Positions 27,227 through 38,917 of a stretch of DNA of 64,000 bases are shown here, in pieces (position 1 is the first letter of the stretch; the number at the start of each line of letters is the position of its first letter). Origin of the DNA: Pseudomonas brassicacearum (GTDB lineage: Bacteria > Pseudomonadota > Gammaproteobacteria > Pseudomonadales > Pseudomonadaceae); the NCBI RefSeq assembly GCF_000585995.1, contig NZ_CP007410.1:5049430-5113429 (forward strand), read 5' to 3'. The position numbers were made by a program, and so were the translations under genes. Under the pieces are notes generated by a model. It did no database searches. It worked only from the letters and a program-made list of their open reading frames with translations, and was not told the DNA's origin.

Positions 27227-28354
27227 ATGGACCCTGCCCTTTTAGATCCCAAACCTTCGCAACACCACGAAAACTTCATCAAGAATACCTTCTCCATTTT
27301 GTTACCGTATTGGCAGAATGAAGAACGAGTATTTGCGCGAGTTACAGCGGCAGCGCTTATACTTTTATCGCTTCTAGCCGTTGCTACAGCGTTGGCCGTC
27401 AATGAATGGTATAGATACTTCTACGACGCAATACAGGAAGGCGACATAAAACAATTTTATCTCCTGATATCAATATTCATTGGCATCGTCATTTTTTCTG
27501 TCTTCAGATCGGTCTTGATAGCCTATCTGGTTGACATCCTGGCTTTGAGATGGCGAAGATGGTTAACTACTCATTACCTTCTCCTTTGGACATCAGATCC
27601 TGCCCCAGCCGATCAAACTGGAAACGCCGTAGATAATCCAGACCAGCGTATAGCAGAGGACATTAATAAATTTACCTTTGAGACCATCGACCTGGCTTGT
27701 GGGCTAACCTTTACCTTCGCCAGCATAATATCTTTTAGTATAGTATTAATCAGCGCATCCGGCGATGCTGTAGTCATGGGACTCACAATACCTTGCTACA
27801 TGTTCCTAGCTGCCATTATCTATGCGTTCATCGGGACTCTTATCAGTCAGAAAATCGGTTTCAAACTAATTTCCTTAAGCAACGATCAACAACGATTGGA
27901 AGCCGATCTACGCTACTTCTTAATTAGGCTCCGGGAGAAACTCAGAACGTCTCCCTCACACCTCAAATATGAACCTAAGAAAAGCAGCATTAATCAAAGA
28001 CTAGAAGCCAGCCTGGCTAACATGCGCACAATAATAAAAACCAAGATGCGTCTATCATTATTCACCGAAACGTATGGTCAACTCGCCTTGATCCTTAGCA
28101 GCTTATTGGCCGCCCCACGCTTCTTTGCAGGCCATATAACCTTTGGCGACTTGATGCAGATTAATTCGGCTTTTGGAAATCTCAGTGAAAACCTAAGCTG
28201 GTTTATCAACGCCTACCGCAGGATCGCAGATTGGAAAGCAACGACAGATCGCCTGATCGCTTTCAATAAGGCAATGAGGAACTCTCCTGCGGAGGCGCCG
28301 AAGTATCCAGCGCATGACTGCTCATCTTTTCGTGCTCCTGAGCCACCAACCTAA
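27227..28354 (+). CDS. YddA/SbmA-like membrane protein lacking the ATPase domain
   Basis: The 375-aa protein matches the transmembrane part of the ABC_membrane_2 (SbmA/BacA/YddA) family. Signatures are LPYWQNEERVFA, NEWYRYFYDAIQEGD, LRWRRWLTTHYLLLW, NPDQRIAEDINKFTFETIDL, SWFINAYRRIADWKATTDRL. It ends where YddA-type proteins continue into an ATPase. It is either an SbmA-sized, ATPase-free peptide transporter or a truncated gene. SbmA imports several antibacterial peptides; here export, uptake or self-resistance are all possible. The AAGGA at 27204 is 18 bases away, and is spaced instead for an ATG at 27216 in another frame. Confidence 0.72.
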   Translation: MDPALLDPKPSQHHENFIKNTFSILLPYWQNEERVFARVTAAALILLSLLAVATALAVNEWYRYFYDAIQEGDIKQFYLLISIFIGIVIFSVFRSVLIAYLVDILALRWRRWLTTHYLLLWTSDPAPADQTGNAVDNPDQRIAEDINKFTFETIDLACGLTFTFASIISFSIVLISASGDAVVMGLTIPCYMFLAAIIYAFIGTLISQKIGFKLISLSNDQQRLEADLRYFLIRLREKLRTSPSHLKYEPKKSSINQRLEASLANMRTIIKTKMRLSLFTETYGQLALILSSLLAAPRFFAGHITFGDLMQINSAFGNLSENLSWFINAYRRIADWKATTDRLIAFNKAMRNSPAEAPKYPAHDCSSFRAPEPPT

Positions 28355-28596
28355 AGTTCAACCGCAACCTCTTCCAGCCACTCGGCACCCACAGCCGCCC
28401 TCCCCCTGACACTGGTCTATCGGCGGATACTCACTAAGCGATTCAGGGCGCGTTACGACTAGTCCCCTGCCGGACCGATGCACGGCGCACACGAATTTTG
28501 CGAAGATTGCCCGCCCGCAAATCGCTACACTGCGCAGGTATTGCGTGCCGGATGCGCGCAAAGTTCAATCAAACCCGCTGGATGCAGGAGACAAGT

Positions 28597-31347
<2,751 letters not shown>

Positions 31348-31413
31348 TCCAGGGCAATAGCGACAGGGACGATGGCGGTTAAGCTGAGTCGATTCCAGTG
31401 CCAGGAGGCCGCC

Positions 31414-32403
31414 ATGCGCGCGATTTTTTTCAGCAGCCAGACCTACGACCGCGACAGTTTCAATAAAGCCCCGGCGCCCGCCGGCCTTGAATTGCAGTTC
31501 CAGCCGGCCCGCTTGGACCTGGACACCGTGGCCCTGGCCGAACGGCATGAAGTGGTCTGTGCGTTTATCAACGATGACTTGAGCGCCCCGGTACTGGAGC
31601 GGTTGGCAAATGGTGGCACCCGGCTGATCGCCTTGCGCTCGGCCGGCTACAACCATGTCGACCTGCCCGCCGCCAAACGCCTGGGGTTGAGCATCGTCCG
31701 GGTGCCGGCCTACTCGCCCCACGCCGTGGCTGAACATGCGGTGGCGTTGATCATGGCGCTCAATCGCTGCTTGCACCGCGCTTACAACCGCACCCGAGAC
31801 GGTAACTTCAGCCTCCACGGGCTGACCGGTTTCGATCTGGTGGGCAAGACCGTCGGCGTGATCGGCACCGGGCAGATCGGCGCCACGTTCGCGCGGATCA
31901 TGGCCGGTTTCGGCTGCCAGTTGCTGGCTTACGACCCCTACCCCAACCCTCAGGTCGAAGCCTTGGGGGCTCGCTATTTGCCCCTGGCCGATCTGCTGGC
32001 GCAAGCCCAGGTCATCAGCCTGCACTGCCCGCTGAACGAACAAAGCCACCACCTGATCAACGCCCAATCGCTGGCCACGATGCAGCGCGGCGCCATGCTG
32101 ATCAATACCGGGCGTGGTGGCCTGGTGGACACACCGGCCTTGATCGAAGCGTTGAAAAGCGGCCAGTTGGGCTATTTGGGATTGGACGTGTATGAAGAAG
32201 AGGCCCAACTGTTTTTCAAGGACCGCTCCGACCTGCCCTTGCAGGACGATGTACTGGCACGACTGCTGACTTTTCCCAACGTGGTGGTCACCGCGCACCA
32301 GGCATTCCTGACCCATGAAGCGTTGGGCGCGATTGCCGTGACCACCCTGGACAACATTGCTGCCTGGGCCGACGGCGTACCGCAGAACCTGGTGGACCGC
32401 TAA
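31414..32403 (+). CDS. ldhA: D-lactate dehydrogenase
   Basis: This 329-aa cytoplasmic D-2-hydroxyacid dehydrogenase reduces pyruvate to D-lactate with NADH. It has the NAD-binding motif VGVIGTGQIGATFARIM, the catalytic Arg in INTGRGGLVDTPALIEAL, Glu in LGLDVYEEEAQLFFKD, and His in VVVTAHQAFLTHEAL. The ATG at 31414 follows CAGGAGG. It is adjacent to gacS as in other Pseudomonas genomes. Confidence 0.95.
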   Translation: MRAIFFSSQTYDRDSFNKAPAPAGLELQFQPARLDLDTVALAERHEVVCAFINDDLSAPVLERLANGGTRLIALRSAGYNHVDLPAAKRLGLSIVRVPAYSPHAVAEHAVALIMALNRCLHRAYNRTRDGNFSLHGLTGFDLVGKTVGVIGTGQIGATFARIMAGFGCQLLAYDPYPNPQVEALGARYLPLADLLAQAQVISLHCPLNEQSHHLINAQSLATMQRGAMLINTGRGGLVDTPALIEALKSGQLGYLGLDVYEEEAQLFFKDRSDLPLQDDVLARLLTFPNVVVTAHQAFLTHEALGAIAVTTLDNIAAWADGVPQNLVDR

Positions 32404-32418
32404 ACCTGCTCCCCCCCC

Positions 32419-32504
32419 TGTGGGGGCGCGCTTGCTCGCGATAGCGGTCTGCCAGTCAACATCAATACTGACTGATTTGCCGCCATCGCGAGCAAGCTCC
32501 CACA
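32419..32504. repeat. REP pair (REPIN), family A, degenerate
   Basis: The first copy reads TGTGGGGGCGCGCTTGCTCG; the second, inverted copy is shortened (GCGAGCAAGCTCCCACA, missing GCTCG). It lies after ldhA. Confidence 0.85.
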
Positions 32505-32589
32505 GGGGTGGAGTTTCGTCGGCAAGATTCGTGGTTGACCATCCCAAGCCATGCCCCGTGCTAGCATGTCGCGCCTATTTGGAGGACCC

Positions 32590-33024
32590 ATGGCCGAACA
32601 CGATTTCCGCTACACCCTGATGAACCCCCAGCACACCCTGACCGAAGTCCGCGCCCTGGCGCCGGGCCGCTATCAGGTCACCGGCAATGGCGGTTCGATC
32701 CAGGCCAACGATGTACTGCTCGTCACCCTCAAGGGCAGCAAGGATTTGTCCATGCGACTGACCGTGGACACCGTTCGGCACTTGCTCAAGCCCATGGGCC
32801 AATGGACTGCCATGGCCACCGGCCCGGTGTTTGGCGAGCTGGCGATCCATACCTGGCAGGTCAATTGCGACGGTTGCGCCAAGGCGTTGAGCTTCGAATT
32901 CGCCGTCGATGCCAAGCTCGGCGTCAAGGCCCAGAAACCGGCGGCCACCGCGCGCATCGCCGAGTTAGGCTGGACCAGCGTCGGTGAAAAACACCTGTGC
33001 CCGAAATGCCAGGAAGCCGCCTGA
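32590..33024 (+). CDS. Conserved hypothetical protein with paired CxxC motifs
   Basis: The 144-aa soluble protein has two CxxC pairs, VNCDGCAK (C93, C96) and LCPKCQ (C137, C140), which could bind one zinc. No enzyme domain is recognised. The ATG follows GGAGGACCC, a strong site. Its stop overlaps the start of the next gene by one base, so it is coupled to the META/HslJ-type lipoprotein. Confidence 0.8.
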   Translation: MAEHDFRYTLMNPQHTLTEVRALAPGRYQVTGNGGSIQANDVLLVTLKGSKDLSMRLTVDTVRHLLKPMGQWTAMATGPVFGELAIHTWQVNCDGCAKALSFEFAVDAKLGVKAQKPAATARIAELGWTSVGEKHLCPKCQEAA

Positions 33025-33428
33025 TGAAGCGCCTGGTCCTGCCCGCGCTGATCAGCGCCGGCCTGATGGGGTGCGCCGCCGAACCGGTGCAACTGCAACA
33101 CAACCGCAGCTACATCCTGGAATGGATCGGTGAACGGCCGTTGATGGACTATAGCCACCTGACCATCACCCTCGGTGACGATGGCCGGGCGTATGGCAAC
33201 GGCGGCTGCAACCACTGGTTCGCGCCCTACACCCTGGAAGGCCACCGTTTGAGCTTCGGCAAGATCGGCAGCACGCGCAAGCTGTGTGCCCCGGCGGTGA
33301 TGGAGCAAGAGACGCGCTTTTTGCAGGCGCTGGAAAAGGTCGAACGCTGGGACATCTCGCCCATCGAGCAAATGCGCTTCTGGCCGGCCCAGGGCAAACC
33401 GCTGCGGTGGTGGCTGGAAGAAGGCTGA
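33024..33428 (+). CDS. META (HslJ-like) domain lipoprotein
   Basis: The 134-aa protein has a signal peptide with lipobox L-M-G-C and a META domain: YILEWIGERPLM, then the diagnostic GNGGCNHWFAPYTLEGHRLS, and a segment with ALEKVERWDI. HslJ-family proteins are heat-inducible or associated with novobiocin resistance in E. coli; the function is not established. It overlaps the preceding CxxC gene by one base. Confidence 0.85.
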   Translation: MKRLVLPALISAGLMGCAAEPVQLQHNRSYILEWIGERPLMDYSHLTITLGDDGRAYGNGGCNHWFAPYTLEGHRLSFGKIGSTRKLCAPAVMEQETRFLQALEKVERWDISPIEQMRFWPAQGKPLRWWLEEG

Positions 33429-33463
33429 AGCTGACGCCGTCCCCCAGTGGCCTAGAGCCCCCT

Positions 33464-33587
33464 TGTGGCGAGGGAGCTTGCTCCCGCTGGGCTGCGCAGC
33501 AGCCCCAAAATGTATCTGTCACCGCGGTGTCGGACAGGACGCAGGGGCCTGCTGCGCAGTCCAGCGGGAGCAAGCTCCCTCGCCACA
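33464..33587. repeat. REP pair (REPIN), family B
   Basis: Inverted copies of TGTGGCGAGGGAGCTTGCTC flank a loop of about 60 bases containing GGGCTGCGCAGCAGCCCC. It lies between convergent genes. Confidence 0.9.
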
Positions 33588-33648
33588 TACAAAACTCTCA
33601 GCCATAACAGGGGTTATTTGAACGCCTGTAACGCCTCAAGCTTCGCCA

Positions 33649-34080
33649 TCACCCCGCCGCCGTCTGTTCCCCCAGCAACTGCTCGCGCACCTTGCCCTGG
33701 TTATCGATGATGTAGGTCACTGGCAGACCCTCGCTGCGAGGCAGGTCGAAGATCTCGGCCGGATCCCGGGCCAACACCGTGAAACGAATCCCCATCTTGT
33801 CGCTCGCGCTCTTGAGCTCCTCGCCCTGGACCTGATCGAAATTGACCCCGAACACACCGACATTTCGCCCCTTGAGCTGTTCGGCCAAGGCATTGAATTC
33901 CGGGATTTCGGTACGGCACGGCGCGCACCACTCGGCCCAGTAGTTGAGCACCAGCCAGTGTTTGTCCAGCCGTTGCGAGGCGATGGCCTGGCCGTTCTGG
34001 TCCACCCCGTAGTCGTTTCCGCAGCCGGTGAGCAACAAAATGCCGATGAATGTCAGTGCCGCCGTCAATCGCCTTGCCAT
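33649..34080 (-). CDS. TlpA-like thioredoxin-fold lipoprotein
   Basis: The 143-aa protein has a signal with lipobox L-T-G-C and a thioredoxin fold with redox motif WCAPC in LVLNYWAEWCAPCRTEIPEF and cis-Pro in GLPVTYIIDNQGKV. It probably acts in periplasmic disulfide reduction. The ATG at 34080 gives the signal peptide; the longer frame does not. It is divergent from arsC. Confidence 0.88.
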   Translation of the reverse strand: MARRLTAALTFIGILLLTGCGNDYGVDQNGQAIASQRLDKHWLVLNYWAEWCAPCRTEIPEFNALAEQLKGRNVGVFGVNFDQVQGEELKSASDKMGIRFTVLARDPAEIFDLPRSEGLPVTYIIDNQGKVREQLLGEQTAAG

Positions 34081-34196
34081 GTGCCAATCCTTGTCTGAAT
34101 GTAAACGCTGCCGCAGCCCATCGACCTCTCTCAACGTGCCGGCCGCCTCGCGGCACAGTAGAATAGCCGCCACCTTACGCAAGATGCGACCCGCTC

Positions 34197-35570
<1,374 letters not shown>

Positions 35571-35576
35571 TACACC

Positions 35577-35643
35577 GCTATCGGGAGCAAGCTCGCTCCC
35601 ACAGGGTGCCATCGAGCCCTTGTGGGAGCTTGCTCGCGATGGC
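35577..35643. repeat. REP pair (REPIN), family A, short loop and degenerate
   Basis: An inverted pair with an unusually short spacer: TATCGGGAGCAAGCTCGCTC and TTGTGGGAGCTTGCTCGCGA. Both copies deviate from the consensus: the first has GGGAGCAAG in place of GCGAGCAAG, and the second lacks GCGAG. Confidence 0.8.
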
Positions 35644-35655
35644 CGCAACGCGGCC

Positions 35656-36330
35656 TCAATGATTAACGGTATACGCCAGCATCATCGATATCTGGCTCAT
35701 GGGCCGTCCCCCGCTCTCTTCATGCCACTGGTTGAAGGCATTCTGCACCGTCGCCAGGTCCCGCTGGCTGGTGGGGACTTTGTCGATGATGTCCTGGGCA
35801 TTGAGCGCTGCCACTACGTCATAACTGGATGTGAAGGTGTCCTTGCCCATCATCCGCAGGTAGCGCGGCGCTGAGTGACCGCCCAGTTGATGGCCGTGTT
35901 TTTTCAGGTAGGTCCACAGACCGACAATGTCGGTCACTGGCCAGTCGGCGATCAGCGCGCCGAAGCTGCCCTTTTCATGGGCCACATCCAAGATCATTTG
36001 CGCGTTGCGTGGCACGCTCTTGAGCTTGCCCAGGTGGCGGATAATCCGCGTGTCCTGCATCAGTCGCTCCAGATGCTCTGCGCCCATCAGCACGACTTTT
36101 TCCGGGTCGAACTTGAAAAACACTTCCTCAAATGCCGGCCACTTGGCATCCACCAGGCTGTGCTTGAGCCCCGCGCGGAAGACCCGCAGCGCCATGGTCG
36201 AGAGGTAGCGGTCGTCGCTGATCTTGCGCAGTTGCGCCGGGGTCTTGGGAACCGGCAGGTGGGCTTCCAGTTCAGCCGCCGAACCGAAGCGGTTCAGACA
36301 ATACTCGTGCAGCCACTTGTAATCGCGCAT
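35656..36330 (-). CDS. DNA-3-methyladenine glycosylase I-like protein
   Basis: This 224-aa helical protein resembles the Tag/HhH glycosylase superfamily: FRAGLKHSLVDAKWPAFEEV (Tag-like pocket region), RNAQMILDVAHEKGSFGALI and HQLGGHSAPRYLRMMGKDTF. Tag removes 3-methyladenine from alkylated DNA. The zinc-binding residues of E. coli Tag are not all visible, so the substrate may differ. The ATG follows GGAGAGG. Confidence 0.8.
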   Translation of the reverse strand: MRDYKWLHEYCLNRFGSAAELEAHLPVPKTPAQLRKISDDRYLSTMALRVFRAGLKHSLVDAKWPAFEEVFFKFDPEKVVLMGAEHLERLMQDTRIIRHLGKLKSVPRNAQMILDVAHEKGSFGALIADWPVTDIVGLWTYLKKHGHQLGGHSAPRYLRMMGKDTFTSSYDVVAALNAQDIIDKVPTSQRDLATVQNAFNQWHEESGGRPMSQISMMLAYTVNH

Positions 36331-36411
36331 GCCCTCTCCTGGGGTCGGAAATGAAAACGGCGCCAGCGGCCCGTATAGCCAATGGCGCCGTGAATAGAGC
36401 GGTTGGGAGCG

Positions 36412-37236
36412 TCAGAGGTTCACCACGTTGACGAACCGCGGCGTGGCGTTTTCGTCGATGCGCAGGTTGGTGAAGTCGAACAGGTTACGGTCTGCCAGTT
36501 GCGATGGAATGACGTTCTGCAAACCGCGGAAAATGCTCTCGGTACGGCCCGGGGTCTTGCGTTCCCACTCCTGGAGCATCTCCTTGACCACCTGGCGCTG
36601 CAAGTTCTCCTGGGAGCCGCACAGGTTGCAGGGGATGATCGGGAATTGCTTGAAGTCCGAGTAGGCCTGGATGTCTTTCTCGCTGCAATAGGCCAACGGG
36701 CGGATCACCACATTGCGCCCGTCATCGGCCCGCAACTTTGGCGGCATGGCCTTGAGCGAGCCGTTGTAGAACATGTTCAGGAAAAATGTCTCGACGATGT
36801 CGTCGCGGTGGTGACCCAAGGCCATCTTGGTCGCGCCGATTTCGTCGGCGAAGGTGTAGAGCGTGCCGCGACGCAGGCGTGAACACAACGAGCAGGTGGT
36901 CTTGCCTTCGGGGATCAATTCCTTGACCACCGAATAGGTGTCTTTCTCGACGATGTGATATTCCACCCCCAGCGACTCGAGGTAGGCCGGCAGCACATGC
37001 TCGGGAAACCCGGGCTGCTTCTGGTCCATGTTCACCGCGACGATGTCGAACTTGATCGGTGCAACCTTCTGCAAATGCATCAGCACATCGAGCAAGGTAT
37101 AGCTGTCCTTGCCGCCGGACAGGCAGACCATGACCTTGTCGCCGTCCTCGATCATGTTGAAATCGGCGACCGCCTCACCGGCCTGGCGGCGCAGGCGCTT
37201 TTGCAGTTTGTTCTGGTTGACCGTAAGAGTGCCCAT
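36412..37236 (-). CDS. ttcA: tRNA 2-thiocytidine(32) synthetase TtcA
   Basis: The 274-aa cytoplasmic enzyme makes s2C32 in tRNA. The PP-loop ATPase motif is [18 protein letters not shown], and the iron-sulfur ligands are in [12 protein letters not shown] and [13 protein letters not shown]. It has the [19 protein letters not shown] signature. Monocistronic. Confidence 0.96.
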   Translation of the reverse strand: MGTLTVNQNKLQKRLRRQAGEAVADFNMIEDGDKVMVCLSGGKDSYTLLDVLMHLQKVAPIKFDIVAVNMDQKQPGFPEHVLPAYLESLGVEYHIVEKDTYSVVKELIPEGKTTCSLCSRLRRGTLYTFADEIGATKMALGHHRDDIVETFFLNMFYNGSLKAMPPKLRADDGRNVVIRPLAYCSEKDIQAYSDFKQFPIIPCNLCGSQENLQRQVVKEMLQEWERKTPGRTESIFRGLQNVIPSQLADRNLFDFTNLRIDENATPRFVNVVNL

Positions 37237-37281
37237 GACGCGAAATCCGTGAGGTGTGACGAAAGGGCGGGATTTTAGCTT

Positions 37282-37360
37282 TTCAAGCAGCTACAAGCTA
37301 CAAGCTGCAAGCCAGGCGCGGTGCCCTCTCTTGCGGCCTGAAGCTTGAAGCTTGAAGCTA
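37282..37360. repeat. AGCTTGAAGC/AGCTACAAGC intergenic repeat
   Basis: The stretch contains short direct repeats AGCTACAAGCTACAAGCTGC on one side and GAAGCTTGAAGCTTGAAGCT on the other, partly complementary, about 25 bp apart. It is distinct from both REP families and lies between the ttcA promoter side and the Yip1 gene. Confidence 0.7.
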
Positions 37361-37545
37361 ATTAGCTATCAACAGCCTCTCATACAGCGCGATTTGCTCT
37401 AAGCCTCCCATCCCCCTGGCGATAACTCCTTTCTATACTGCGACATAAGGTCGCACACATATTCAGACCTTTACTTACTTGGCCACTTTGGCCCGTGTAG
37501 GCGCTCCGTTGGGGGGCGATGGCAATAACAAAGGAGTGACTGACT

Positions 37546-38148
37546 ATGATCCATCATGTCGTGGGGCTCTTTACCCACCCTGATCAAGAATGGAAAGACA
37601 TCCGTGGCGATCAGGAGGAAAGCATCAGCCACATGTACCTCACCCACACGCTGATCCTGGCGGCCATTCCGGCGGTATCAGCGTTTATCGGCACCACGCA
37701 GGTGGGATGGGTCATCGGCAGTCGTCCACCGGTGATGCTGACCCAGGAAAGCGCCCTGTGGATGACCGTCATGTCGTACCTGGCCATGCTCGGCGGTGTG
37801 GCGGTCATGGGCGCCTTCATCCACTGGATGGCCCGCACCTATGACGCCAACCCAAGCCTGGCCCGTTGCATCGCGTTCGCCACTTATACCGCGACACCGT
37901 TGTTCATTGGTGGCCTGGCGGCGCTCTACCCGCACATGTGGCTGGGGATGATCGTCGGCACGGCGGCGATCTGCTACACGGTCTACCTGCTGTATGTGGG
38001 CCTGCCCACCTTCATGAGCATTCCCCAGGACGAAGGCTTCCTGTTTTCCAGTTCGGTGCTCGCCGTCGGCCTGGTGGTGCTGGTGGCCATCATGGCGTTC
38101 ACGGTGATTGTATGGGGGCTGGGTGTCGGCCCGGTCTATACCAATTGA
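37546..38148 (+). CDS. Yip1 family inner-membrane protein
   Basis: The 200-aa protein has five hydrophobic segments (about 33-52, 70-92, 105-122, 125-150 and 168-193). The N-terminal FTHPDQEWKDIR is typical of bacterial Yip1-domain proteins. Function unknown to me. The ATG follows AAGGAGTGACTGACT, a strong site. A terminator-like hairpin follows. Confidence 0.85.
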   Translation: MIHHVVGLFTHPDQEWKDIRGDQEESISHMYLTHTLILAAIPAVSAFIGTTQVGWVIGSRPPVMLTQESALWMTVMSYLAMLGGVAVMGAFIHWMARTYDANPSLARCIAFATYTATPLFIGGLAALYPHMWLGMIVGTAAICYTVYLLYVGLPTFMSIPQDEGFLFSSSVLAVGLVVLVAIMAFTVIVWGLGVGPVYTN

Positions 38149-38186
38149 AGTAATGCCCTCCAATAAAAAAGCAGGATCTGCCAACA

Positions 38187-38217
38187 CAGGCCGCCGCAAG
38201 GCGGCCTTCCTGCGTTT
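38187..38217 (+). terminator. Probable terminator after the Yip1 gene
   Basis: AGGCCGCCGCAAGGCGGCCT forms a strong hairpin with a GCAA loop, enclosed by GCAGGA/TCCTGC and followed by GTTTT. The T-run is short. Confidence 0.6.
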
Positions 38218-38305
38218 TGAGCTGTCGAAACGACCACTGGGCGCCTGAGCGATTCGCAACGGTCGACGCTTGCGGCATACTCGCGCTTCTGGAGACCCGT
38301 AAAGC

Positions 38306-38800
38306 ATGCTCGAGCAACTCAATACCCGCGTCGAAGAGTGTTACCAACAAGCCGAATCTTTTTTCAAACGTCCTTTCAAACGCCCGGTGGTCAGCTTCAA
38401 ATTGCGTGGCCAGAAGGCCGGTGTCGCGCACCTGCATGAAAACCTGCTGCGCTTCAATCCCCAGTTATATCGGGAAAACGCCGACGATTTCCTCAAGCAG
38501 ACCGTCGCCCACGAAGTCGCGCACCTGATCGCCCATCAACTGTTTGGCGAGCGCATCCAGCCCCATGGCGAAGAGTGGCAGTTGATCATGCGCGGGGTGT
38601 ACGAACTACCGCCCAACCGCTGCCACACCTACGAAATCAAACGCCGCAGCGTGACTCGCTACATCTACAAATGCCCCTGCGACGGCAGCGACTTCCCATT
38701 CTCGGCCCAGCGCCACAGCCTGGTGCGCCAAGGGCGACGGTATTTGTGCCGCAGTTGTCGCAATACCTTGGTGTTCAGTGGGGAGACGCGGGTGGAGTAA
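38306..38800 (+). CDS. sprT: SprT-family zinc metalloprotease-like protein
   Basis: The 164-aa protein has the HExxH metal motif in TVAHEVAHLIAHQLFG (H69, E70, H73) and a C-terminal zinc ribbon with YKCPCDGS and LCRSCRNTL. The family is related to human Spartan, a DNA-protein crosslink protease; the bacterial role is little known. Confidence 0.92.
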   Translation: MLEQLNTRVEECYQQAESFFKRPFKRPVVSFKLRGQKAGVAHLHENLLRFNPQLYRENADDFLKQTVAHEVAHLIAHQLFGERIQPHGEEWQLIMRGVYELPPNRCHTYEIKRRSVTRYIYKCPCDGSDFPFSAQRHSLVRQGRRYLCRSCRNTLVFSGETRVE

Positions 38801-38825
38801 TGCGCTTGTGGTGTCTGGGCGGGCC

Positions 38826-38910
38826 TCATCGCGAGCAAGCTCGCTCCCACAAGGATCAGTGAAACGCCAAAGATCCAGTGTGGGAGCGAGCTTGCTCGCG
38901 ATAGCGGCCT
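38826..38910. repeat. REP pair (REPIN), family A
   Basis: CATCGCGAGCAAGCTCGCTC and the inverted TGTGGGAGCGAGCTTGCTCG flank a loop of about 35 bases. It lies between the convergent sprT and CoA-transferase genes. Confidence 0.9.
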
Positions 38911-38917
38911 TGCCGCC

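Noticed and set aside
16925..28596. tRNA-linked integrative island
   Set aside because: No tRNA gene, integrase, transposase or obvious flanking attachment repeats were seen at either end.
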